Assembly (NCBI GenBank): GCA_021776095.1
Contig: JAJFGO010000006.1
Span: 1 to 64,000, forward strand
Direction of reading: 5' to 3'
Source: Kiloniellaceae bacterium
Lineage (GTDB): Bacteria > Pseudomonadota > Alphaproteobacteria > Kiloniellales > J153
Length of the DNA stretch: 64,000 nucleotides
The notes under the pieces were generated by a model. It did not search any database and was not told the DNA's origin. It saw only the letters and a list, made by a program, of their open reading frames with translations. The position numbers and the translations under genes are program-made. The number at the start of each line of letters is the position of its first letter. The stretch's first letter is position 1. Shown one piece after another: positions 19,476 through 26,919 of this stretch.

Positions 19476-20633
19476 TCATAATGTATACAATGTTCGGGGT
19501 TGGATTAAGAATCGTTCGGGGACACGCGGCGGCTCTTCTGCCCACCCGTGGGGGCAGTTTTTTGCTTTCCGCCCAGAGCGGCACGGACAGAGGGAGTTAC
19601 GGGACTTCTGCGACACCATTCGCCAATACTTAAAGCTCGCCATCATTGGTGCGCCCGTCGTTAGTGCCACGTCGTCGACAATTCGCAGTGTCACATCGAG
19701 CGTCTGGAGAAGTACGGTAACAGCCAGTGTTGCCGATCTCGCCACGGCCTCGTCGACGGTTATCTCGGCGGCTGTTTCTCCGTTGCCTTCAATATGGGTC
19801 GAAAATGGCGCTACGAATTGAAACCCGTGCGTTCCCGTTTCATGGATCATCATCGGTGCCGCGAAGGTCAGCATACTCCCAATGCTGGGATGCACGGCAT
19901 TACACAGCCACTGGTAATCACGCTGCACTGAGTCAGACGTTGCACGGTGAAGTTTTTCAATCTGGCCGAGAATATTAGAGCGAGGGAACAACTCGTATGT
20001 CTTCGCCAAGTCCGGCACCTTATTGTCAAATTTGGCACCCCACATCATTAGCCAGATCTGCATCGTCAGATCGTGCCAGTGTTTCAGTTTTGGGCCCTGT
20101 TGGGCCGTCTCAACCTTTACTTCTCTCCAAAGTTCGCCCAGTTTACGACTTTCAATCCAAAATGCGGCCGCCGTCTCCAAGAGTGACCTTGCGCACGCTG
20201 CGGCCGGCACAATCTGCTCACTATCGCCAAGTCCCCATGCCGCGCGGGCCAACTGCTCGCTTCTCCAAGCGTTCGTAAGCCACCAACTCACCAACCTGGA
20301 ATGCACCTCGACGTACATTGCCAATTGAATCTTCTGAATCTTCCTAGGGTCCACGCGATCCGCCACTGGCCAAGCAATTAAAGTGTGCTTGCCATCACCC
20401 TCGCCTCCGAGGAAACACCATATTCCGTCGTCCGCAGTAGCGATGCGCAGTTCTTCAATGCTGCTTTCAATATTTCGCGTCGGCTTCGGGAAAATGTAAA
20501 GGGCTTGATTGTGTTCTTCGCCCGTCAGACCAACTTCGTCCAAGAATCGTGCTATCTGGTTATCGGTCGATCGCCAGCGTTTCGCCAACTCTGCATTAAG
20601 ACGCTTGCCAAATCCCGCCGACGCATTTGTCAT
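19476..20633 (-). CDS. SEC-C zinc-motif protein located between the two dpd operons
   Basis: This is a 385-residue protein. The only recognisable domain is a C-terminal SEC-C motif near residues 346-362, RNSLCPCRSGRKAKNCPHG, with C-x-C and C-x-H ligands that bind zinc in SecA and many accessory proteins. The first 340 residues are mainly helical with several Trp-rich segments (SWWL, WLMMWG) and no enzyme motif. The same SEC-C tail is often appended to defence and toxin proteins. It is on the same strand as the dpd genes, starts about 230 bases after a truncated queD remnant and ends 0.8 kb before dpdE. It may be a Dpd accessory gene or a passenger. Confidence 0.7.
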   Translation of the reverse strand: MTNASAGFGKRLNAELAKRWRSTDNQIARFLDEVGLTGEEHNQALYIFPKPTRNIESSIEELRIATADDGIWCFLGGEGDGKHTLIAWPVADRVDPRKIQKIQLAMYVEVHSRLVSWWLTNAWRSEQLARAAWGLGDSEQIVPAAACARSLLETAAAFWIESRKLGELWREVKVETAQQGPKLKHWHDLTMQIWLMMWGAKFDNKVPDLAKTYELFPRSNILGQIEKLHRATSDSVQRDYQWLCNAVHPSIGSMLTFAAPMMIHETGTHGFQFVAPFSTHIEGNGETAAEITVDEAVARSATLAVTVLLQTLDVTLRIVDDVALTTGAPMMASFKYWRMVSQKSRNSLCPCRSGRKAKNCPHGWAEEPPRVPERFLIQPRTLYTL

Positions 20634-20862
20634 AGGGCAATCTCACTCTTAACCGAGATTCACCAGATTACTCCCGGTGGTTGCCGACAAGCGTAGCACG
20701 GAGGGCGTCTCGGGGCGAATCCGGTCCCATATTGGGACTGTAGATCACGATCTGCCCCTTGATTGGGCTGATCTGCTGATCGGAAACCCGATGATCTGCT
20801 CCTCCGTAAATCGCGATTCATCGACAAGCCTTGCTCCTAGGGAGAACTCTCTTGCCTCATGA

Positions 20863-20884
20863 CTAGATTCGGGGGAACGGGTCA
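20863..20884 (+). repeat. 22-bp sequence shared with 1356-1377 (possible IS end)
   Basis: This is the second copy of the CTAGATTCGGGG...GGTCA block, two bases different and in the same orientation. It sits exactly where the queD reading frame breaks off, so an insertion carrying this end probably truncated that gene. Confidence 0.5.
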
Positions 20885-20952
20885 CCCGGGTCGACGTTCG
20901 CCGCGAGTTGATGTGCGGCCTCAAACGTGAACTCCTTGAAGAGTTCGATCAT
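20863..20952 (-). pseudogene. queD: Truncated second queD copy (6-carboxytetrahydropterin synthase)
   Basis: The minus strand opens with ATG and reads MIELFKEFTFEAAHQLAANV, then runs out into GDPFPRI and a TAG. The first twenty residues match the N-terminus of QueD, including the first zinc-ligand His in EAAH; everything after residue about 23 is lost. It begins three bases past the queE stop, so it was once the next gene of the preQ0 operon. It differs clearly from the intact queD at 21580, so it is not a recent tandem copy. Bases 20634-20862 hold nothing else that I recognise. Confidence 0.75.
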
Positions 20953-20954
20953 TT

Positions 20955-21587
20955 TTACCGGATCCCAATGATTTTGTGGGTCTGAAGGCTGAGGCGCCAC
21001 TGCGGGTATTTTAGGCAATAGGCAATTGCAGCTTGCGTGTTCGCCTCGAGGTCCGGGCCGTCCATAGGCTGCAGGAAACGATGTTCAAACTGAAGCTTTT
21101 CGAATCGCTCCGGCGCCGCGCCTACTTGGGGATAGACGAGCTTGATTTCTTGGCCCTCTCGGATAGCAAGGTCCGTATCAGCCTTGGGGCTTACACATAT
21201 CCAATCGATCCCAAATGGTGCATTGAGGGTGCCGTTGGTCTCGATTGCGATCTCGAATCCCCGAGCGTGTAACGCATCGATAAGGCCTCTATCGAGTTGT
21301 AAAAGTGGTTCTCCCCCCGTGCAGACAACTAACCGCTTTTCGGCCGAAGCGGCGAGCCACTTCAGAGCAACCTGATCGCCAAGTTGGTCGGCCGTCTCGA
21401 ACTTTCCGCCACCTGTTCCATCGGTCCCAACGAAGTCCGTATCGCAAAATCGACAGATGGATGTGCTCCGATCCACTTCCCGCCCGGACCAGAGATTACA
21501 TCCAGAAAACCGGCAAAAGACGGCTGGGCGGCCAACATTCGCGCCTTCGCCCTGCAGCGTATAGAAAAGTTCCTTTACGCTATACAC
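20955..21587 (-). CDS. queE: 7-carboxy-7-deazaguanine synthase QueE (radical SAM)
   Basis: QueE converts 6-carboxytetrahydropterin to 7-carboxy-7-deazaguanine, the ring-contracting step of preQ0 synthesis. The radical SAM cluster motif is the CX14CX2C form (C30, C45, C48 from the start chosen here), common in proteobacterial QueE. TLQGEGANVGRP near the N-terminus, GGEP at 91-94, ETNGT, SPK and the terminal QTHK are all intact, so it should be active. I prefer the GTG at 21587, which overlaps the queD stop and puts the conserved YSVKELFYTLQGEG at the start; a longer start at 21626 is possible. It is the last intact gene of the modification operon. Confidence 0.93.
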   Translation of the reverse strand: MYSVKELFYTLQGEGANVGRPAVFCRFSGCNLWSGREVDRSTSICRFCDTDFVGTDGTGGGKFETADQLGDQVALKWLAASAEKRLVVCTGGEPLLQLDRGLIDALHARGFEIAIETNGTLNAPFGIDWICVSPKADTDLAIREGQEIKLVYPQVGAAPERFEKLQFEHRFLQPMDGPDLEANTQAAIAYCLKYPQWRLSLQTHKIIGIR

Positions 21588-21942
21588 TTTGGCATTCCGC
21601 CCAGCAATTAGGCGTTTCGTAGACACGGACCGCTGTCGTTTCTGGCCACTGACCGGCGCACCATTCGAGCAAATGCTTTGCGATCATCTCGGCACTGGTG
21701 CTCTCGAGCAGATCGTTGAGATGGCGATGATCCATGTTATCGTTGATATAAGTTTTCAAATCCGACAACATTCCAAAGTCGCGTACGAATCCGTGTTCAT
21801 CCACTTCGGCCCCACCAAGTTCAATCTCGACAATGTAATTATGCCCGTGGAGTCGTGCACACTTGTGGTCATCCGGCAAAGACGGAATGGAATGGGATGC
21901 GCTGAACTCAAACCTCTTACGTATTGTCCATTTACAATTCAT
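21580..21942 (-). CDS. queD: 6-carboxy-5,6,7,8-tetrahydropterin synthase QueD
   Basis: This is a 120-residue QueD that turns dihydroneopterin triphosphate into 6-carboxytetrahydropterin. All active-site groups are visible: zinc ligands H17, H32 and H34 (SASH, LHGH), catalytic C28 in DDHKCARLHGH, DHRHLN at 71-76 and E109. The ATG at 21942 is preceded by GAGG; a TTG ten codons upstream is less likely. It overlaps queE at its 3' end. The upstream enzyme, GTP cyclohydrolase FolE, is not encoded in the island, so the pterin substrate must come from the host folate pathway. Confidence 0.94.
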   Translation of the reverse strand: MNCKWTIRKRFEFSASHSIPSLPDDHKCARLHGHNYIVEIELGGAEVDEHGFVRDFGMLSDLKTYINDNMDHRHLNDLLESTSAEMIAKHLLEWCAGQWPETTAVRVYETPNCWAECQSV

Positions 21943-21997
21943 CTGACGCCTCGATTGTTGATGTCTCACCAAATTTCAAACGGATTGAATCTCCCAT

Positions 21998-22621
21998 TTA
22001 ACGAGCCATCGCTTTAAGGTTATTTGTCAAATCCATACTTAATCTCCACTGCGGGTTATCCATGCACCATTCGACCGCCATGTGAAGGTTGCTTTCGTAA
22101 TTTCGTCCCACCATCGGCCGGACAAAATAGTGTTCGAAATGAAGTTTTGATAGAGCCTCGATATCGAGATTCTGTGGCCAGTCGACCTTCAATTCGCTGC
22201 CCCATTTGAGAACGAGATCAGTGCCAGCCACGGGTGATACGGTAATCCAGTCGACGGCACCTGGTGGCATCATCGTTCCGTTTGTTTCGACCGCAACCTT
22301 AACCCCCTCAGCATGCATAGCGTTGACGAGTTCGTTGTCCAGATGAAGGAGAGGATCCTCCCCGGTGCATAGGACAGTGGCGAGATATCGATCGTGCTTT
22401 GGCCATTTTGATGCGATTACCCGCGCGAGCGACTTTGGTGATTCATAGATTCCCCGCTCAAGGCATTCCAGATGGGGGTAATCGTCGTCTGAGTTATCAG
22501 GCGAAGTTGCTTGGCTTTGGCTCGATTTGCCGTTTTCGAAGCGACAAAGCACAACGGGACGCCCTGTGTTCGCACCTTCCCCTTGAAGCGTGTATACGAC
22601 CTCTGCGACCGGGTAGCACAT
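21998..22621 (-). CDS. Degenerate QueE paralog lacking the radical SAM cluster cysteines
   Basis: This 207-residue protein clearly descends from QueE: VVYTLQGEGANTGRP, VETNGTM, AVDWITVSP and NPQWRLS match the active copy downstream. The catalytic features are gone. The CX14CX2C region is replaced by a Ser/Asp-rich stretch with at most one Cys (C53), GGEP has become GEDP, SPK has become SPV, and the terminal QTHK is lost. The frame is intact, has a GAAGGA ribosome binding site and lies 11 bases after queC, so it is expressed-looking rather than decaying. It cannot act as a radical SAM enzyme; a regulatory or scaffold role for the preQ0 pathway is a guess. Confidence 0.85.
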   Translation of the reverse strand: MCYPVAEVVYTLQGEGANTGRPVVLCRFENGKSSQSQATSPDNSDDDYPHLECLERGIYESPKSLARVIASKWPKHDRYLATVLCTGEDPLLHLDNELVNAMHAEGVKVAVETNGTMMPPGAVDWITVSPVAGTDLVLKWGSELKVDWPQNLDIEALSKLHFEHYFVRPMVGRNYESNLHMAVEWCMDNPQWRLSMDLTNNLKAMAR

Positions 22622-22632
22622 GGTCGGATCCT

Positions 22633-23346
22633 TCAACTAGCCTCTTGAAGGCGTTCAGGTCGGAACTTGTTCCAGCCCTGAGCTCTAAGTTCGCAAGCGG
22701 GGCAGGTCCCGCAGCCATAGCCCCAGGAATGACGTTGATCTCGGTTTCCCAGGTAACAGGTGTGGGTATCCTCGACGATCAAATCGACAAGGGATTTGCC
22801 GCCAATATCATGAGCAAGCTCCCAGATCTGGCTCTTGTCGATCCACATAAGCGGCGTGTGGATGACAAAGCGCTTGTCCATCCCAAGGTTCAACGCAAGT
22901 TGAACTGCCTTAAGTGTGTCGTCGCGGCAATCCGGATAGCCCGAGAAATCTGTCTCACACATGCCACCGACAAGATGTTTTGCGCTGCGCCGGTAGGCAA
23001 CAGCACCCGCAAAGTTCAGGAAGACAAGGTTTCGGCCCGGCACGAAGGTAGTCGGAAGGCCATTCTCGCCCATCGCAATCTCTGCATCTCGCGTCAGCGC
23101 CGTTTCACTAATCGAACTGAGGACCGAAATATCAAGAACATGGTCTTCGCCAAGTTTGCTGTCCCAGTTCGGGAAGCGCTCTCGAACATGATTCAAGACC
23201 GTCCCGCGACAGGTCAGTTCGATCGCGTGGCGTTGACCGTAATCGAAGCCTATCGTTTCGACCTGCTCAAATCGTTCAAGTGCCCAGGCGAGGCAAGTCG
23301 TGCTGTCCTGTCCTCCGGAAAATAGAACGAGTGCTTTGTTCGTCAT
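22633..23346 (-). CDS. queC: 7-cyano-7-deazaguanine (preQ0) synthase QueC
   Basis: QueC uses ATP and ammonia to turn 7-carboxy-7-deazaguanine into preQ0, the base that DpdA places in DNA. In 237 residues the PP-loop SGGQDS is at 10-15, [14 protein letters not shown] marks the active-site region, and a zinc site is formed by C197, C212, C215 and C218. The ATG follows a perfect GGAGG and lies 15 bases after dpdB. It is the first preQ0 gene read after the transferase genes, so modification and precursor supply are on one transcript. Confidence 0.95.
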   Translation of the reverse strand: MTNKALVLFSGGQDSTTCLAWALERFEQVETIGFDYGQRHAIELTCRGTVLNHVRERFPNWDSKLGEDHVLDISVLSSISETALTRDAEIAMGENGLPTTFVPGRNLVFLNFAGAVAYRRSAKHLVGGMCETDFSGYPDCRDDTLKAVQLALNLGMDKRFVIHTPLMWIDKSQIWELAHDIGGKSLVDLIVEDTHTCYLGNRDQRHSWGYGCGTCPACELRAQGWNKFRPERLQEAS

Positions 23347-23361
23347 GTCTTGTGAACCTCC

Positions 23362-24483
23362 TCAGTTCAGCAGAACCGCTTGCTCTGCCTCCAGCGGATC
23401 AGATGTGGAGACCGGCACCCGCTTATCGATAGAAATCCCTTGGTCGCGGACGACGCGAACCAGGTAGTCGCTCAACAGGCGAATATCCGCAGATATATTT
23501 TGGATCTTGTTCCAAGGCCGTTGCTCGGATCGGAAATCCCAGTTTCCTGATGTCCAGGCAACATGCGGTGTTAGGCATCGAATGCAATTTGCAAAGCCCT
23601 CCCGAGATTTCACACCGTGTAAGGCGTAGGCCACCTCCATGACATAACCAAGTGCGACCAGTCCGGCACCATGAACGAGGCGGGAGGTCTTTGGATTCAT
23701 ACCAATCCAACCCTCCGGGAATATGTCCTGGACGGCCCCGTAGAAATCACTCAGCAAACGAAACGCTTGCTCTTCCCCATCAGGAAGATAGACAAGCTCC
23801 CGGATCGCGCCGTTGCTTCGTGAATTCATGATCACGCGTTGGATGGCATTGCTTGAAAGAATACCGCCTGGACTCGTGTGTTGACGGATCCTCCCGCGGA
23901 GGGTGGACTCCTTGTCATAGTTTAGTTTTGCCGTCATCGCCGCTGCGAAAGAGCGATTGGAGAGTCTGTGAGGAAGTCCGCTCACGGTCGGGAGAAGCTC
24001 ATAGATCAACTCTTTTGGCAGCGGGCGAGTATTGTTGATAAGGATAAATTGCCGCCGAAGCTCTTCCTCGCTCTTACAGAGAATGGCGGAGACAAAGATT
24101 TGGAAATCCCGATCCTGAAGAGGTTGAAGGGCTGAGAGCCTCTGCTGTCCATCGACAACCAATCCCGGCGGTCCCTCTGTTACATCGATCTCCACCTGGA
24201 GAACCTCATCTTCGGATTCCCTGATCTCGACGCCAGCAACGAAAGCCAACACAACTGAATTCGGTAGTACGGCGTCATCGCGCTTGAGGTAGTCTCGGAT
24301 CTCGAGGATATGCTGAGCCACTTGAGGCCTCTGGAAGCCAAAAAGGTCTCCTGTCTCTGTTCGGCCGACACGCTCGATACGCGCGATTTCGAGTACTTCT
24401 CGCGCGGTCGCAGCGAACGTGAAGACGGGATGTCCCTCACTCTGCCGCGCTTTGATGGCTTTGAATGTTAATCGATCGGTCAT
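23362..24483 (-). CDS. dpdB: DpdB-type DGQHR-domain protein (copy 1)
   Basis: This is a 373-residue member of the DGQHR/ParB-like family related to DndB. The signature reads VVDGQQRLSAL with DGQQR at 111-115, followed by QFILINNTRPLPKELIYELLP, both hallmark segments. In Salmonella Montevideo DpdB works with DpdA to insert preQ0 into DNA, and ATPase activity has been ascribed to it. The ATG is preceded by GGAAGCGAAG and overlaps dpdA by 47 bp. A second, clearly divergent relative lies on the other side of dpdA. Which of the two is the orthologue of the characterised DpdB cannot be decided by eye. Confidence 0.87.
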   Translation of the reverse strand: MTDRLTFKAIKARQSEGHPVFTFAATAREVLEIARIERVGRTETGDLFGFQRPQVAQHILEIRDYLKRDDAVLPNSVVLAFVAGVEIRESEDEVLQVEIDVTEGPPGLVVDGQQRLSALQPLQDRDFQIFVSAILCKSEEELRRQFILINNTRPLPKELIYELLPTVSGLPHRLSNRSFAAAMTAKLNYDKESTLRGRIRQHTSPGGILSSNAIQRVIMNSRSNGAIRELVYLPDGEEQAFRLLSDFYGAVQDIFPEGWIGMNPKTSRLVHGAGLVALGYVMEVAYALHGVKSREGFANCIRCLTPHVAWTSGNWDFRSEQRPWNKIQNISADIRLLSDYLVRVVRDQGISIDKRVPVSTSDPLEAEQAVLLN

Positions 24484-25792
24484 TGTACTTCGCTTCCTTC
24501 AAGCGCTTGATGTGTTTTCCGTAGACAGCAAGGTTGTGGATCCCACGACGTTTGTTCCGATTGCTCGCACGAAATAGGATTACCTCGACGGAGATCTCCG
24601 AGCACACGGCGCAGGCACATCTTTGCCAGGGACGGTTCTCCAAAGTGTGACGTGTGCGGTCGCGTATTCCGGAAAGTTTCCGTTCTTCGGCCTCAGAGTG
24701 CCCTTGGTCTCGACCGAAAGCGAAGGGCTTTGTGTAATCCATTATCAAGGAGAGTGTTTCCTCAATACCGGCCTTTCCTCGGTCATAGGCGCGTAGCGAC
24801 CCAATCGCGGCCTGCTCCCTTTTTTGGAGATCTTCCTGTGTGTAGACACCCGCCTTGGCGAGTCTTTTCAGGGTGTTGTTCTCGAGGGCCTGAGGAATAC
24901 GAATGGCTGTATAGTATTCGAGCCGCCCATTAGCACCTGGCAAAAAATAATTCTGTTTTGCATCCTTGAAGGCCCGGATCAGCGGCGATGTCGTATCGAA
25001 GCTGGAGATTCTGTGTGGCGAGAAGTCCGCAATTTCATCGGCTTTTGCGAAGCCCAAGATATGGATTGAAATGTTGTAGCCGATCTCGTCGCGGATCGCG
25101 TCCAGCGCCTTATGAATTTGTGCTGACCTGAGCGGGACCATACCGCCGATTGCAAGATAGCCGTAACCCATGTCGACGAGTACACGGGCAGCCTTTGCCA
25201 TCGATAGGGGCGACCAGCCTTGGACAACGCCGAGGGGCGTGAAATGATTATCGAGGCGTTTGCTCTTTTGCAGGAAGTCGGCCGCGTTGTCGATAGTAAG
25301 CTGGAAACGGCGCAGGTTCTCCTTGGCCCGCTCTTCCTGGGATTCCTGGTAATCCCGTTCTTGTTCCGGCGTCAGTTCCTCAAAGTCAAAGATGATGTGG
25401 TCGACGGAACAGCCATGCGTGAAGGCACCGTCCCCATAGAAGTCGACCATGTCCTCAGCGTTGTAGGGCGGTTCCTCGAACTTGTGATAGGCGAACGCCC
25501 CACAGTCTCCAAATACGAGCGAATTCGGATAGTCCGGCTCACGGAACCTGTGGAATTCACGAACTCCGACGCGGCGAAAGCGCATGGCCTGCGACTGGTT
25601 GTATTTGCCCTGAATCGCGTGGCCGCCTACGATTGAGCGAGAAACGAGGATGCCGTCATAGGGCGCATAGCCGAGTAACTCGTGCGGGAACTTGTCGTCC
25701 CAATAGACTTCGCGGTCCGGCGGAGAGCGGTCCGCCAGGAAGTCATAGCGTGGATCGACGAAATCCAGGCTATCCGCAAAGATGAACTTCAT
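24437..25792 (-). CDS. dpdA: DpdA, DNA-guanine transglycosylase (TGT-like)
   Basis: DpdA swaps guanine in DNA for preQ0. The protein is 451 residues from the ATG at 25792, chosen because GGAGG sits 4 bases upstream and it overlaps the preceding stop as ATGA; a longer open frame upstream lacks support. TGT-fold landmarks are seen in order: FGDCGAF with D96, VVQGW at 189-193, LAIGGM at 213-218, and FDTTSP with D266 at the place of the nucleophilic Asp. The zinc motif CXCXXC is formed by C392, C394 and C397 with H419. Lys/Arg-rich segments at the C-terminus probably contact DNA. It is flanked by two dpdB-like genes. Confidence 0.93.
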   Translation of the reverse strand: MKFIFADSLDFVDPRYDFLADRSPPDREVYWDDKFPHELLGYAPYDGILVSRSIVGGHAIQGKYNQSQAMRFRRVGVREFHRFREPDYPNSLVFGDCGAFAYHKFEEPPYNAEDMVDFYGDGAFTHGCSVDHIIFDFEELTPEQERDYQESQEERAKENLRRFQLTIDNAADFLQKSKRLDNHFTPLGVVQGWSPLSMAKAARVLVDMGYGYLAIGGMVPLRSAQIHKALDAIRDEIGYNISIHILGFAKADEIADFSPHRISSFDTTSPLIRAFKDAKQNYFLPGANGRLEYYTAIRIPQALENNTLKRLAKAGVYTQEDLQKREQAAIGSLRAYDRGKAGIEETLSLIMDYTKPFAFGRDQGHSEAEERKLSGIRDRTRHTLENRPWQRCACAVCSEISVEVILFRASNRNKRRGIHNLAVYGKHIKRLKEAKYNDRSINIQSHQSAAE

Positions 25793-26919
25793 GCAGCCTC
25801 CTGGGACGCCGCGAAGTCGAGTTGTACGAGGAGTTCGGCAAGTGCCTTGATATGGCGGGGCGTGTTTTGGATATCGTTCCAGTTGAGGCCAAGACCTTCC
25901 CAGGCACCCCCGATCCAGCAACAGTAAGGCGCAATTCTTTCCAACGCGGCCCGCACGTCACGGTGTATGTCTTGAGCGCTGTGAAGACGCGGCATCAGCC
26001 GGTCCATGAGAATGCCCATCGCCATGATACCGGCCGAATGCATGAGCCGGCTTTCCTGGGGCTTTTTCCCCCAGGCTTCGGGGAAAACTTCCTTCACGGC
26101 AGTCCAGTAAACACACATGACGCGGTACATCGCATCGACGTCAGACCCTCCGTCACCCATGTTCTTGAAGAGGGCAAGCGCTCCGTAATTGTTTATCGAA
26201 TTCTTCATGACATTGATAAGCGCCGTGTCCTGAATGACGGCTTGAGGGTTCGTATCCGTCAAAGAAACCCGCTTGATGAGTTGGTAGAATGGCGACTTCG
26301 GGTCACGGTTAAGAAGGTTGCAGAGTTCGCTGGGGATCTTGCTGGTCTTAAGGTCCGACGGCAGTTCTGTGCTGATTTCAGGCAGAAGTTCATTAATCAA
26401 ACGCCTCGGCAAAGGTTTCGCCTTGTTCACCAGAATGAATTGCTCGCGTTGGATTTCCAGGTCAGACGCGACGAACCCCACGACAGGGACCACGATGTCC
26501 TGATTGACTGATTTCGAGAGGGCGAGCGATCGTTGTTGTCCGTCCACGATCCATGCGGCACGTCGCCCCTCGTTGCGGATAGGGATATTGAGCGTGCCAA
26601 TGTCAGACGTTTTGGGATTGCTAATTCCCTTTGGAGCCGGACCCCGCGATTGGTTGAAATGTACTTCTTGAGATAGAGCGAGAATGATCGCGTTCGGGAA
26701 GAGTACCTGCCTTCGATCTAGATACTCGACGATGCTGCCTACATGCTGCCGGATCTCTTTTCTCTGGAACCCCTTCAGCTCCTCAGCCTCGTCTCGATAG
26801 ATCCTGGATATGTCGGCGATCTTGAGTATGTCGCTGCCCTTTAGAAAGAAGGAGTAAACGTCAACTTCATCCCCCTGGTGTGTCCTCAGAGCGCGAACTG
26901 AGATTGGGCGCTGTGTCAT
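25789..26919 (-). CDS. dpdB: DpdB-type DGQHR-domain protein (copy 2)
   Basis: This 376-residue paralog of the gene at 23362 has the same layout: FQRKEIRQHVGSIVEYLD, IVDGQQRSLAL with DGQQR at 126-130, and REQFILVNKAKPLPRRLINELLPEI. Much of the rest differs, so the duplication is old or the two came from different islands. It overlaps dpdC upstream and dpdA downstream, both as ATGA, and has a GGAGA ribosome binding site. The tight coupling with dpdA suggests the two products form a complex. Having one DGQHR protein before and one after dpdA is not the simple arrangement described for Salmonella. Confidence 0.86.
   Translation of the reverse strand: MTQRPISVRALRTHQGDEVDVYSFFLKGSDILKIADISRIYRDEAEELKGFQRKEIRQHVGSIVEYLDRRQVLFPNAIILALSQEVHFNQSRGPAPKGISNPKTSDIGTLNIPIRNEGRRAAWIVDGQQRSLALSKSVNQDIVVPVVGFVASDLEIQREQFILVNKAKPLPRRLINELLPEISTELPSDLKTSKIPSELCNLLNRDPKSPFYQLIKRVSLTDTNPQAVIQDTALINVMKNSINNYGALALFKNMGDGGSDVDAMYRVMCVYWTAVKEVFPEAWGKKPQESRLMHSAGIMAMGILMDRLMPRLHSAQDIHRDVRAALERIAPYCCWIGGAWEGLGLNWNDIQNTPRHIKALAELLVQLDFAASQEAA

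Noticed and set aside
22399-23325. Plus-strand frame of 308 codons opposite queC
   Set aside because: It is antisense to queC, which has all expected motifs; no family resemblance on this strand.
24437-25792. Ordinary tRNA-guanine transglycosylase (Tgt) for queuosine
   Set aside because: TGT landmarks are present, but the sequence is diverged, it is fused into an operon with DGQHR proteins and dpdC, and no queA or queG neighbour is seen.
23362-26919. Dnd phosphorothioation system suggested by DndB-like proteins
   Set aside because: No dndA, dndC, dndD or dndE genes are present; the DGQHR proteins belong to the dpdA operon.
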